Notes: generated by a model not told the origin, from the letters alone. DNA of 64,000 bases from PALSA-600 sp963842335 (GCA_963842335.1 CAWJGF010000010.1:124001-188000), one strand, 5' to 3'; shown: positions 38,113 through 46,416, counted from the first letter of the stretch. Translations and numbers: made by a program.

Positions 38113-39506
38113 GCGGTTCGACCCTGTTCCGCAAGATCTGGGACGCCCACGTGGTCGAGGCGCCTGCGGGTGAGCCCGCGCTCCTCTACATCGACCTCCA
38201 TCTGGTGCACGAGGTGACGAGCCCGCAGGCATTCGAGGGGCTGCGGACCGCCGGGCGGCCGGTGCGGCGACCCGATCTGACGCTCGCGACGATGGATCAC
38301 AACGTCCCGACCGTTGCCGGCCCGATCACGGACCCGCTCGCACGCGCCCAACTCGAAGCGCTGCGCGCGAACTGCGAGGCGTTCGGAGTGCCGCTCTTCG
38401 CGACCGGCAGCGGCCGCGAGGGAATCGTCCACGTGATCGGCCCCGAGCTCGGCGTGACGCAGCCCGGAATGACGATCGTCTGCGGTGACAGTCACACCTC
38501 GACGCACGGTGCGTTCGGAGCGCTTGCGTTCGGCATCGGAACCTCGGAGGTCGAGCACGTGCTCGCGACCCAGACACTCCAGCAGGCGGTGCCGAAGACG
38601 ATGGAGGTCGTATTCGACGGTGAGTTGCCGTTCGGCCTCTCGGCGAAGGATCTCGTGCTGGCGGCGATCGGGCAGCTCGGTGTTGCGGGCGGCCAGGGTT
38701 ACGTGCTCGAGTACACGGGCGCGGCGATCGAGTCACTCTCGATGGACGGTCGGATGACCGTCTGCAACATGTCGATCGAGGCCGGCGCGCGGGCCGGGAT
38801 GATCGCTCCGGACGACGTCACGTTTGCCTACCTCGAGGGACGGCCTGGAGCACCGACGGGCGCCGCGTGGGTGGAGGCGGTCGAGCGCTGGCGCGGGTTG
38901 CGCACCGATGTCGATGCGCGCTACGACGAGGTGATCACGGTCGACCTCGCGCAGTTGAAGCCGCAGGTCACGTGGGGCACGAACCCGGGCATGGTCACAT
39001 CCGTGGACGGAGTCGTTCCGGATCCAGCCGACTACGAGGATGCCGACGAGCGCGACGCGGTCGAGCGCGCGCTCCAGTACATGGATCTGACCCCCGGCAC
39101 CCCGCTCGCCGAGGTTCGGATCGACAAGGTCTTCATCGGCTCGTGCACGAACGCGCGAATCGAGGATCTCCGGACCGCGGCGACGGTCGTCGCCGGCCGG
39201 CGTGTCGCCGAAGGCGTGCACGCGATCGTCGTTCCCGGCTCCGCCCAGGTGAAGCGCCAGGCCGAGGCGGAGGGCTTGAACGAGATCTTCGAGTCGGCCG
39301 GGTTCGAGTGGCGTCGGGCGGGCTGCTCGATGTGCCTCGGGATGAACCCCGATGTGCTCGCGCCCGGCGAGCGCTGCGCGTCGACCTCGAACCGGAATTT
39401 CGAAGGCCGCCAGGGAGCCGGTGGACGCACCCATCTCGTCAGCCCGGCGATGGCGGCCGCGGCCGCGGTCAGCGGCCATTTCACGGACGTGCGGGAGCTC
39501 GCATGA
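38109..39506 (+). CDS. leuC: 3-isopropylmalate dehydratase large subunit
   Basis: Aconitase-family large subunit (465 aa) that isomerises 2- to 3-isopropylmalate with LeuD. The 4Fe-4S ligands are in FIGSCTNARIEDL and GCSMCLGMNPD; MDHNVPT and CGDSHTSTHGAFG are also typical. The start is GTG 38109, overlapping pheA. Confidence 0.96.
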   Translation: MSGSTLFRKIWDAHVVEAPAGEPALLYIDLHLVHEVTSPQAFEGLRTAGRPVRRPDLTLATMDHNVPTVAGPITDPLARAQLEALRANCEAFGVPLFATGSGREGIVHVIGPELGVTQPGMTIVCGDSHTSTHGAFGALAFGIGTSEVEHVLATQTLQQAVPKTMEVVFDGELPFGLSAKDLVLAAIGQLGVAGGQGYVLEYTGAAIESLSMDGRMTVCNMSIEAGARAGMIAPDDVTFAYLEGRPGAPTGAAWVEAVERWRGLRTDVDARYDEVITVDLAQLKPQVTWGTNPGMVTSVDGVVPDPADYEDADERDAVERALQYMDLTPGTPLAEVRIDKVFIGSCTNARIEDLRTAATVVAGRRVAEGVHAIVVPGSAQVKRQAEAEGLNEIFESAGFEWRRAGCSMCLGMNPDVLAPGERCASTSNRNFEGRQGAGGRTHLVSPAMAAAAAVSGHFTDVRELA

Positions 39507-40090
39507 ATGCACTGCGTTCGGTGACGGGCAAGGTTGCGATCCTCGACCGGCCCGACGTCGACACCGACCAGATCATTCCCAAGCAGTTCCTGAAGCGGAT
39601 CGAGCGGTCGGGGTACGGCGAGTTCCTGTTCTTCGACTGGATGAAGGATCCGGCGTTCGAGCTGCACCAGTATCCGGGCGCGTCGATCTTGCTGGCAGGT
39701 CGCAACTTCGGGTGCGGCTCGTCGCGCGAGCATGCGGCCTGGGCGTTGGAGGATCACGGTTTCCGAGTGGTGATCGCGCCGTCGTTCGGCGACATCTTCC
39801 GCACGAACGCGATCAAGTCCGGCCTTGCGCCGATCGTGCTGCCCTCCGACGACATCGCGCGCCTGCACGCGGCACTCAAGGGGAACGACGAGCTGACCGT
39901 CGACCTGCAACAGCTCGCAATCAGTCACCCCGACGGGTTGCAGCTCTCGTTCGAGTTCGACGCGTACGCCCAGGAGACGCTCGTGCACGGCCTCGACGAT
40001 GTCGCACGCACGCTCCTGCGCAGCGGAGAGATCACCGCGTTCGAGGCCGAGCATCCACCGCGCTTCGACGCCCGCGCACTGAACGTGTAG
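39503..40090 (+). CDS. leuD: 3-isopropylmalate dehydratase small subunit
   Basis: Swivelling domain partner of LeuC (195 aa). DRPDVDTDQIIPKQFLKRI and GRNFGCGSSREHAAWAL mark the family. ATG 39503 overlaps leuC. It is the last gene of the thrC2-aroQ-leuB-pheA-leuC-leuD unit. Confidence 0.95.
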   Translation: MNALRSVTGKVAILDRPDVDTDQIIPKQFLKRIERSGYGEFLFFDWMKDPAFELHQYPGASILLAGRNFGCGSSREHAAWALEDHGFRVVIAPSFGDIFRTNAIKSGLAPIVLPSDDIARLHAALKGNDELTVDLQQLAISHPDGLQLSFEFDAYAQETLVHGLDDVARTLLRSGEITAFEAEHPPRFDARALNV

Positions 40091-40125
40091 CCGCACGAGG
40101 CGCGTGTCGCCGGCGCGGCGCGTCA

Positions 40126-40300
40126 CACTTCCGCGCGCATGTCGCCGCACTTCCATGTGCGTGTCTGACACCAGCCATGTCCTGGCGGGCACGCGGGACA
40201 AACCGGCACTTCAAGCGGAACTCGAGCGCACGGGGACGGCAGGACGCGCTGATGTGGACTGCTTGTTGCACTTCAGTGCGCGTGTCTGACGCCGGCCGTG
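40126..40300 (+). repeat. intergenic repeats with GTGTCTGACAC core
   Basis: The 235-bp gap between leuD and ppc holds two 32-bp direct repeats, 40148-40179 and 40269-40300 (26 of 32 bases identical by eye), each CACTTC...GCGTGTCTGAC.CC.GCC.TG. A partial third copy of the left end lies at 40126-40147. The core GTGTCTGACAC of the first copy is a perfect palindrome. No convincing gene lies in the gap. They look like small REP-type elements or paired protein-binding sites. Confidence 0.6.
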
Positions 40301-40325
40301 GCCGTTCGAGAGGAGTCGTGTTGCG

Positions 40326-42803
40326 CTAGCCCGTGTTGCGGAGGGCTGCAGCGATGCCCGCGATCGAGCGGAGCAGGGGGAGCTGCGCCGACTCGTCGCC
40401 TGCCCGGTGGCGGAGGAGCAGCTCGACCTGGACGGCGTTCATCGGGTCGACGTACGGATTGCGGAGATCGACCGAGCGGCGCAGCATCGGTTGCCGCTCG
40501 AGCAGTCGCGAGACGCCCGTCGCGGCGAGGACGCCCGTAACAGCCCTCCTGTGCTCCTCTTCGATCGTGACGAAGAGCGCTGGATCGCGGACGAGCGGGA
40601 GGTAGCCCCGAGCGATCGAGAGGCTCGACTTCGCGAGCGTCATCTCGAGGTTGTCGACGACCGTGCGGAAGAACGGCAGCCGCTTGTAGAGATCACGCAG
40701 CGTCGCGTCGCCGGCGTCCTCGAATGCGGCTCCGCAACCGAACCACGCGGGCAGAAGCACACGGTTCTGCGTCCACGCGAACACCCACGGGATCGCCCGG
40801 AGCGAGGCGAGGTAATCCGCGTCGTCTGGCCTCCGCGCCGGCCGCGATGCGATCTCGAGCAGTGCCAGCTCGTCGACCGGGGTGAACGCCCGAAAGAACT
40901 CGACGAACGCGTCGTTCTCCCAGACGAACGCGCGGTACGCCGCACGCGAGACGGCGGCGAGGCGGTCGAGCGTCGCCCGGTCGTCGGTCGACGGTGGCGG
41001 CGTGAGCTCCTCGGGGAACGTGGCGAGCGCGGTGCCCGCGAGCGCAGCCTCGAGGTTCTGCCGCGCCAGTCCTTCCAGTCCGTACTTGAACGACACCGTT
41101 TCGCCCTGCTCGGTCACCTTCACGCGTCCCGGAGGATGGCCCGCCGGCTGCGAGACGATCGCAGCGTGTGTGGGGCCGCCGCCGCGACCGGCACTGCCGC
41201 CACGGCCGTGGAAGATGGTCAGCTCCACACCGTGATGAGCCGCAACCGCGGCGAGCGATTCCTGGGCGCCGTAGATCGCCCACTGCGCCGCCAGGTAGCC
41301 ACTGTCCTTCCCCGAGTCCGAGTACCCGACCATCACCTCTGCAGTGCCGCCCCGCTCGAGGACACGGGCGGCGAACCGCTCGTTCGCGAGCAGATCGGCG
41401 AAGATCGCCGGTGCACGCTCGAGGTCGTCGACCGTCTCGAAGAGGGGCACGATTGCGAGAGGCTCCGTTGTCAGTTCGAGCGCGCGCAGCACGTCGTCTG
41501 CAGAGCTCGTGCCCGAGACGATCAGCGTGTCGAGCGCGATCGCACCGTGTCGGCGCCGTGCTGCCTCGGCGGCGGCGACCGCCTCACCTGCGCGGTCGGT
41601 CGCGAGGTCGCGCGCGTGCAGCCGGATGTCGAGCGTCGACACGTGGAAGCCGAACACCTCGACCATCCGCTCGAGGCGCCCGACGCGTCCGTCTGCGATG
41701 CGCGCCCCCCCATGCGCGGTAAGGCTGCGCCGGATCAGCGCGAGGTCCTCGATCAGCTCGCCCGCCTCGAGGTAGCCGTCGTTGCCGAGGCGCCACCACA
41801 TGAACGAGAGCTTTCGCCGGTACGGCTCGAGATCGTTGCGCGAGCCGATCTCAGCGGTGTAGGCGGGGAGCTCGCGCTCGTCGCGTTGCAGCGACGCGTC
41901 GAGCTCATCCGAGACGGCAACGAGCGATCGCGATGCGGCAATCTCAACCGCAAGCGCTCGCACTTCGGCTCGGTAGCGCGCGAGCGCGAGCTCGCGGGCC
42001 CGTCCGAGCGCCTCGTCGATCGACGCCGGGCCGGCTGCCGGATTTCCGTCCATGTCGCCGCCGACCCAGGAGCCGAACGCGATCGGGCTCGGCGCGCCGG
42101 GCAAACGCATCCGCCACGCCTCGAAGAGATCGGTCGCCGCGGAGATCAAGCTGTGCTCGAAGAACCAGAGCACGTGCCTGATCTCATCGGAGACGCGGAG
42201 GCGGTCATGGCGTACCTCGTCGGTCTGCCAGAGGAGCGTCACCTCCTCGGCGATTCGCGTCTCCGCCGCGCGCCGCTCGGCCGGGGACACGCGCGCGTCG
42301 TCCAGGACGACGAGCTCCGCCTGGATGCGGATGTGCGCCAGGAGCACGCTCCGTCGGGTTGTCTCGGTCGGGTGCGCGGTGAGCACGAGTCGGATCGATG
42401 TGCCGGCAGCACGGGCCGCGAGCTCGTCCGGTGAAACCCCCGCGAGCCGGTCGAACGCGTCGTCGAGCGACTCGCGCGAGATCCGTCCGTCGTGGGCGTC
42501 TTCGCGGCGTCGGCGCAGGCGGTGATGCTGCTCTGCCAGGTTGGCGAGCTGGAAGTAGAGACCGAAAGCACGCAACGCGAGCGCCTGCGCCGCCGGGTCG
42601 GTCGCGGCGAGCAAGCCGGCGCCGTCCGCCGGTCCTTTGCTGCGTGCGTCGCGGGCGGAACGCCGGACGCGCTCGACGAGGTCGAGCAACCACGGCCCCT
42701 CCTGCTCGACGAGTACGCCTCCGAGAATCGTCCCGAGCAGGCGGACGTCGCGTCTCAATGGCGCAGCGCTGTCGCGCTCGCGGGCCGGGTCCGTCACCGT
42801 CAT
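40326..42803 (-). CDS. ppc: phosphoenolpyruvate carboxylase
   Basis: Anaplerotic enzyme (825 aa) making oxaloacetate, the carbon skeleton of the aspartate family. LTAHPTETTRRSV carries the catalytic histidine, with GYSDSGKDSGYLAAQWA and FHGRGGSAGRGGGPTH downstream. The last residues end in RNTG as in most Ppc proteins. It is somewhat shorter than the usual 880-930 aa. ATG 42803 is 4 bp after the stop of the ThrC-like gene, so the two are co-transcribed. Confidence 0.95.
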   Translation of the reverse strand: MTVTDPARERDSAAPLRRDVRLLGTILGGVLVEQEGPWLLDLVERVRRSARDARSKGPADGAGLLAATDPAAQALALRAFGLYFQLANLAEQHHRLRRRREDAHDGRISRESLDDAFDRLAGVSPDELAARAAGTSIRLVLTAHPTETTRRSVLLAHIRIQAELVVLDDARVSPAERRAAETRIAEEVTLLWQTDEVRHDRLRVSDEIRHVLWFFEHSLISAATDLFEAWRMRLPGAPSPIAFGSWVGGDMDGNPAAGPASIDEALGRARELALARYRAEVRALAVEIAASRSLVAVSDELDASLQRDERELPAYTAEIGSRNDLEPYRRKLSFMWWRLGNDGYLEAGELIEDLALIRRSLTAHGGARIADGRVGRLERMVEVFGFHVSTLDIRLHARDLATDRAGEAVAAAEAARRRHGAIALDTLIVSGTSSADDVLRALELTTEPLAIVPLFETVDDLERAPAIFADLLANERFAARVLERGGTAEVMVGYSDSGKDSGYLAAQWAIYGAQESLAAVAAHHGVELTIFHGRGGSAGRGGGPTHAAIVSQPAGHPPGRVKVTEQGETVSFKYGLEGLARQNLEAALAGTALATFPEELTPPPSTDDRATLDRLAAVSRAAYRAFVWENDAFVEFFRAFTPVDELALLEIASRPARRPDDADYLASLRAIPWVFAWTQNRVLLPAWFGCGAAFEDAGDATLRDLYKRLPFFRTVVDNLEMTLAKSSLSIARGYLPLVRDPALFVTIEEEHRRAVTGVLAATGVSRLLERQPMLRRSVDLRNPYVDPMNAVQVELLLRHRAGDESAQLPLLRSIAGIAAALRNTG

Positions 42804-42807
42804 CGCT

Positions 42808-44025
42808 CTACGAGTCGAGGCCGAGCGCCGAGAGCACTGCGCGAGCGTCGGGGGCGATCAGCTGTGCACGCCCGCGATCGGCCGGCGCCGGGCGAGGGGC
42901 AGAGCCGGTCACAACGAGGACGACGCGCGCGCCGGCCTCGATCTCGCCGCGGCGGATCGCTTCGACGAGAGCGCCGAACGCGGCGCCGCCCGCGCAATCG
43001 ACTTCGATTCCGGCGGTCTCGGTGAGCAGCGCCGTGTATGCGGTGATCGCAGCTTCGCTCACTGCGAGGACGGCACCTCCCGTCGCGCGAGCGGCCCCGA
43101 GGGCGAGGTCGCCGTGGGACGGATTGCCGACAGCGAGCGACGGCACGTCGGTGGCAGCCTCGACCCGCGAGATACCGCGGTCGTCGGCATACGCATCCGC
43201 GATCGGGCTCGAGCCCTCGGACTGCCCAGCGAAGAGTCGCGGCACCGGTTCGTCGCTGAGGCCGGCACGCGTCAGCTCGGAGAAGCCCTGCGCGAGTTTC
43301 GAATAGAGCGTGCCGCTTGCAGCGGGACAGACGACCGCAGCAGGGAGTCGCCACCCGAGTTGCTCCGCGATCTCGAACGAGATCGTCTTCGCACCCTCGC
43401 TCGCGTAGGGGTGCAGGTTGCCACTGACGAAGCCCCACGGAAAGAGCGCGCCGAGCTCCAGTTCGAGGCGGCGGCAGTCGTCGTAGGTGCCGGTGACCGC
43501 GAAGACCCTCGCCCCCGGATGGCGCGCCGCCACGGTGCCGGCGCCGACCTCTGCGGGCGCGAGGACGATCGCCTCGAGGCCCGTTGCCGCCGCGGCCGCC
43601 GCAACGGCGTCGCCCAGATTGCCGGTCGACGAGCAGCAGAGAGTCGTCATGCCATGTTCGCGCGCAGCGCCCACCGCGATCGTGGCGATCCGGTCCTTGT
43701 AGGAGCCCGTCGGGTTCGAGCCTTCGAGCTTCAGCAAGAGGTCGATCTCGAGCAGCTCGGACAGCACGTCGACACGCTCCAGTGGCGTCCAGCCGGCCTG
43801 CACTCCGCCGTCTGCCGCCGTGGGGAGAAGCGCCTCGTAGCGCCACAGGGACGGAGGCCCGGCTGCGATGCGCATCGGGTCGACGGTCCGGCTGATGTGC
43901 TGCCAGTCGTAGGCGACATCGGTCGGGCCGTCGCACCGGCGGCATGCGTCAAGCGCCTCCGGGCCGGTCACCTCTTCGCAGACGCGGCAGCGCAGGGCAT
44001 ACGAGCCGTGCGAGAACTGGCTCAT
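42808..44025 (-). CDS. third threonine synthase-family PLP enzyme with zinc ribbon
   Basis: ThrC-like protein (405 aa) with N-terminal CRVC...CRRC pair (about residues 13-31), then a fold-type II PLP domain. The PLP lysine is in NPTGSYKDRIATIAVGAA, and SSTGNLGDAVAAAAAATG follows. It resembles the protein at 34781 in length and layout (for example the shared SLWRYEALLPT segment) and may have arisen by duplication. It is the first gene of an operon with ppc. SYKDR instead of SFKDR and other differences suggest a diverged role; function is not decided. Confidence 0.78.
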   Translation of the reverse strand: MSQFSHGSYALRCRVCEEVTGPEALDACRRCDGPTDVAYDWQHISRTVDPMRIAAGPPSLWRYEALLPTAADGGVQAGWTPLERVDVLSELLEIDLLLKLEGSNPTGSYKDRIATIAVGAAREHGMTTLCCSSTGNLGDAVAAAAAATGLEAIVLAPAEVGAGTVAARHPGARVFAVTGTYDDCRRLELELGALFPWGFVSGNLHPYASEGAKTISFEIAEQLGWRLPAAVVCPAASGTLYSKLAQGFSELTRAGLSDEPVPRLFAGQSEGSSPIADAYADDRGISRVEAATDVPSLAVGNPSHGDLALGAARATGGAVLAVSEAAITAYTALLTETAGIEVDCAGGAAFGALVEAIRRGEIEAGARVVLVVTGSAPRPAPADRGRAQLIAPDARAVLSALGLDS

Positions 44026-44201
44026 TCGGGCAACTCCCCCGTCCGGATGAAAGAACCTAGCCGGTGGGACGGGTGAGTCCGGCTAGGCCAGTCGCGCGCA
44101 GGCGATGGCCGTAATGAGGAGTGCCGGCTTCATCGTCGCTGCGGGATGCATGTGGGGAAAAGTGTACAGCCAGCACCCGGAAACTCAAGCTGGGTTTCCA
44201 T

Positions 44202-44218
44202 CCTTCAGTTTGTGTAGT
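44202..44218. promoter_or_regulatory. box CCTTCA-N5-TGTAGT and -10-like TAGTAT upstream of the P-II/amt operon
   Basis: CCTTCAGTTTGTGTAGT belongs to the nine-box family. The 18 bases 44203-44220 differ at only one position from 60448-60465 upstream of sir. TAGTAT (44215-44220) is a good -10 hexamer overlapping the right half; no good -35 is seen. Transcription would start about 44226 and read through the leader terminator. Confidence 0.6.
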
Positions 44219-44262
44219 ATCGAGCCGTTCGGTCGCCGCTGCAGGCGGCCGGCAGAGGCATC

Positions 44263-44308
44263 GAGGCCTCGGAAGCACCGTTCGCGGTGCTCCCGAGGCC
44301 TCTTTTTT
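44263..44308 (+). terminator. strong intrinsic terminator inside the P-II/amt leader
   Basis: GAGGCCTCGGAAGCACCG and its complement form an 18-bp stem with one mismatch around a TTCG tetraloop, followed by six T residues. No + strand gene precedes it: upstream lies the start of a - strand gene. It therefore either ends a small RNA of about 80 nt begun at the promoter near 44215 or attenuates the glnB-amtB transcript. Confidence 0.85.
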
Positions 44309-44332
44309 GTGTCCAAACGGGAGGAGGAGCCG

Positions 44333-44686
44333 ATGGTGAAGGTCGAGACAATCGTGATTCGAGAACGAGTCGAGATCGTGATCGACGCGGTTGAGCACGC
44401 GACGGGGCATGTGGGCGTGACGGTGATCGAGGCGATCGGTCATGGACGACAGCGCGGCGTGACGCACGAGTACCGCGGCCGGGTGTTCGAGTCTCGCTTT
44501 CTCCCGAAGGCACTGCTCATCTTCGTGATCGAGGACCGGTTGGTCGAGCTGGTCGTCGACGCAATCGTCGACGCTGCGCGCAGCGGCAATGAGTCCGGTG
44601 ACGGGCTCGTCTGGACGTCCGAGATCGAGAACGTGATCCACAACCGAACGGGACGGAAGCTTGAGGAGGTGGGGGCCGGTGCCTAA
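44333..44686 (+). CDS. glnB: P-II nitrogen regulatory protein
   Basis: P-II family signal protein (117 aa) that binds ATP/ADP and 2-oxoglutarate and controls the ammonium transporter encoded next. The T-loop start GHGRQRGVTHEYRG and FLPKALLIFVIED are family motifs, and the B- and C-loop region NESGDGLVWTSEIENV is present. The residue equal to Tyr51 of the enteric protein, the usual uridylylation or adenylylation site, is Phe (F52 here); Tyr47 (= Tyr46) is kept. ATG 44333 has GAGGAGG upstream. The end overlaps amtB by 8 bp. Confidence 0.9.
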   Translation: MVKVETIVIRERVEIVIDAVEHATGHVGVTVIEAIGHGRQRGVTHEYRGRVFESRFLPKALLIFVIEDRLVELVVDAIVDAARSGNESGDGLVWTSEIENVIHNRTGRKLEEVGAGA

Positions 44687-46082
44687 GAACCACGACTTGC
44701 TGATCGCCGCATCGACGATCTGGGTGATCGTGACTGCGGTGCTCGTGATGTTCATGCAGGCGGGCTTCGCGTTCCTCGAAGCCGGGTTGACGCGGATGAA
44801 GAACGCCGGTCATATCGCCGGCAAGAACGTCCTGATCTTCGGGATCTGCTCCCTCGTCTACTGGGCCGTCGGCTTCGGGCTCGCGTTCGGTGACGGCAAC
44901 GCGATCGTCGGCACCGCGGGGTTCTTCCCCTCGGTCAACGAGATGATCGCCGTGGGCCAGAAGCCGTACGACTGGTTCTCAGAGGTACCGGGCGCGGCGG
45001 GTTACATGTTCGAAGTCGTCTTCGCCGGCGTGTCACTCGCGATCGTCTGGGGCGCGATGGCCGAACGCGCGAAGCTGTGGGTGTACTTCGTCTTCGGCGT
45101 CTGGTTCACGCTGACCTACTCGGTCGTCTCGCATTGGATCTGGTCGCCGCACGGCTGGCTGTTCAAGCAGGGGATGCAGGACTTCGCCGGCTCGACGGTC
45201 GTGCACTACCAGGGCGCCCTCGCGGGGCTCGCGGGAGCGTTGATCCTCGGTCCGCGGATCGGGAAGTTCGGCACCGACGGGAGAGCGAACCCGATCCCGG
45301 GTCACAACATTCCCTACGCGGTACTGGGCACGCTGATCCTGTGGTTTGGCTGGTTCGGCTTCAACCCCGGCTCGACGTTGTCGGTCGACTTCGGCGGCTT
45401 CGGCTACTTCGCCTACGTCGCGCTGACGACCAACCTCGCAGCCGCCGCCGGCGCAGTCACGGGCATGTGCGTGGCCTGGGTCAAGCTCGGTAAGCCTGAC
45501 ATCTCGATGATGCTGAACGGCGCGCTCGGAGCGCTCGTTGCGATCACGGCAGCGTCGGGATTCGTCGCGCCGTGGGCTGCCATCGTCATCGGCATCGTCT
45601 CCGGGTTCATCGCGGTCTTCGGCGTGATCTTCGTCGAGGGAATCGGCATCGACGATCCGATCGGTGCCGTCGCCGTGCACGGGTTCTCCGGCGTCTGGGG
45701 GACGCTCGCGACCGGGCTCTTCGCCGTGCCGCTGCTCGCCAAGAACCTCGGCACGGGCACGGGCGGCCTCGTGTACACCGGCTCGTTCCATCAGCTCGGT
45801 ATCCAGGCTCTCGGTCTCGTCACCGTCGGAGCCTTTGCCTTCACAACGAGCTTCGGCGCACTTGGTGTCATGCACAAGGTCTGGGGCATCCGCGTGGAGC
45901 AGCACGTGGAAGAGGGTGGTCTCGACGTCCACGAGCACGGTATGTGGGGCTATCCCGAGTTCTACATCCCTGTCCCCGGTGGCTACGGGACCGAGTCCCA
46001 CAGCCACCTCGGGGGCGGAGGGGGGCAAACGCAGCACGCTCCGCTGGCGGTGCACGCGCCGACACCGCTGCCGGACGTCTGA
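44679..46082 (+). CDS. amtB: ammonium transporter
   Basis: Amt/MEP/Rh ammonium channel (467 aa) with about 11 membrane segments. MFMQAGFAFLEAGLTRMKNAG opens the first segments, DFAGSTVVHYQGALAGLAGA is the Amt signature, and VHGFSGVWGTLATGLF holds the second pore histidine. GTG 44679 is chosen because AGGAGGTG lies 8 bp upstream. A long cytoplasmic tail of about 60 residues, rich in Gly and His, offers the usual P-II contact surface. Confidence 0.95.
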   Translation: MPKNHDLLIAASTIWVIVTAVLVMFMQAGFAFLEAGLTRMKNAGHIAGKNVLIFGICSLVYWAVGFGLAFGDGNAIVGTAGFFPSVNEMIAVGQKPYDWFSEVPGAAGYMFEVVFAGVSLAIVWGAMAERAKLWVYFVFGVWFTLTYSVVSHWIWSPHGWLFKQGMQDFAGSTVVHYQGALAGLAGALILGPRIGKFGTDGRANPIPGHNIPYAVLGTLILWFGWFGFNPGSTLSVDFGGFGYFAYVALTTNLAAAAGAVTGMCVAWVKLGKPDISMMLNGALGALVAITAASGFVAPWAAIVIGIVSGFIAVFGVIFVEGIGIDDPIGAVAVHGFSGVWGTLATGLFAVPLLAKNLGTGTGGLVYTGSFHQLGIQALGLVTVGAFAFTTSFGALGVMHKVWGIRVEQHVEEGGLDVHEHGMWGYPEFYIPVPGGYGTESHSHLGGGGGQTQHAPLAVHAPTPLPDV

Positions 46083-46086
46083 TGCG

Positions 46087-46125
46087 GAGGGAGGGAGCGG
46101 CGAACCTGGGGTCGCTCCCTCCCTC
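46087..46125. terminator. hairpin between convergent amtB and cysO
   Basis: GAGGGAGGGAGCG and CGCTCCCTCCCTC form a 13-bp perfect stem with a 13-nt loop, exactly in the gap between the two stop codons. No T-tract follows on either strand, so it is a probable bidirectional stop signal or mRNA 3' end stabiliser. Confidence 0.65.
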
Positions 46126-46126
46126 G

Positions 46127-46396
46127 CTACCCGCCGGCGACGGCCGGGAGCAGCAAGATCGTCGAGGTCGGCGAGACGGTCGCATCGAGGCCGCCGAGCA
46201 GCCTGATGTCGTCGCCGTCGACGAACACGTTGAGATAGTTCGGCACGCCGTCACCCGCGAGCAGCCGGCTCTGAAGCGCCGGATGGACCGACACGAGCTC
46301 GGAAAGCGCTTCGCGAACGGTGTCGGCTTCGACCGCGACCGTGCGATTGCCGCCCGCTTCGGGGCGCAGCACAGGTGGGATGCGGATCTGCGCCAT
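46127..46396 (-). CDS. cysO: sulfur-carrier protein, CysO/MoaD type
   Basis: Ubiquitin-like sulfur carrier (89 aa) ending in AVAGG; its C-terminal di-glycine would be thiocarboxylated. IRIPPVLRPEAGGNRTV, LNVFVDGDDIRLLGGLDATV and the end ILLLPAVAGG match CysO of mycobacteria, which gives sulfur to O-phosphoserine via CysM. No CysM, Mec or MoeB partner is in the window. The start at 46396 lies 3 bp from the box at 46400-46416, so the mRNA may be leaderless. MoaD-type function in molybdopterin synthesis is a weaker alternative. Confidence 0.85.
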   Translation of the reverse strand: MAQIRIPPVLRPEAGGNRTVAVEADTVREALSELVSVHPALQSRLLAGDGVPNYLNVFVDGDDIRLLGGLDATVSPTSTILLLPAVAGG

Positions 46397-46399
46397 CTC

Positions 46400-46416
46400 A
46401 CTTCAAAAGATAAAGG
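46400..46416. promoter_or_regulatory. box ACTTCA-N5-TAAAGG between cysO and the response-regulator gene
   Basis: ACTTCAAAAGATAAAGG is a member of the nine-box family with a one-base change in the right half. It lies in the 41-bp gap between two divergent start codons. Confidence 0.5.

Noticed and set aside
40104..40289. 61-codon frame in the leuD-ppc gap
   Set aside because: It runs through the direct repeats, has no ribosome site and no similarity; the repeats explain the sequence better.
40126..40300. CRISPR array
   Set aside because: Only two full repeats 121 bp apart with 26 of 32 bases matching, no regular spacers and no cas genes.
40407..42434. Open frame of 675 codons on the + strand
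   Set aside because: Antisense to ppc, whose catalytic motifs are intact; composition is that of a shadow frame.
44226..44308. Paired-hexaloop ANTAR target or glutamine riboswitch in the glnB leader
   Set aside because: The only small stem before the terminator (GCCGC/GCGGC) has a five-base loop without the A1/G4 pattern, and no glnA-riboswitch core was seen.
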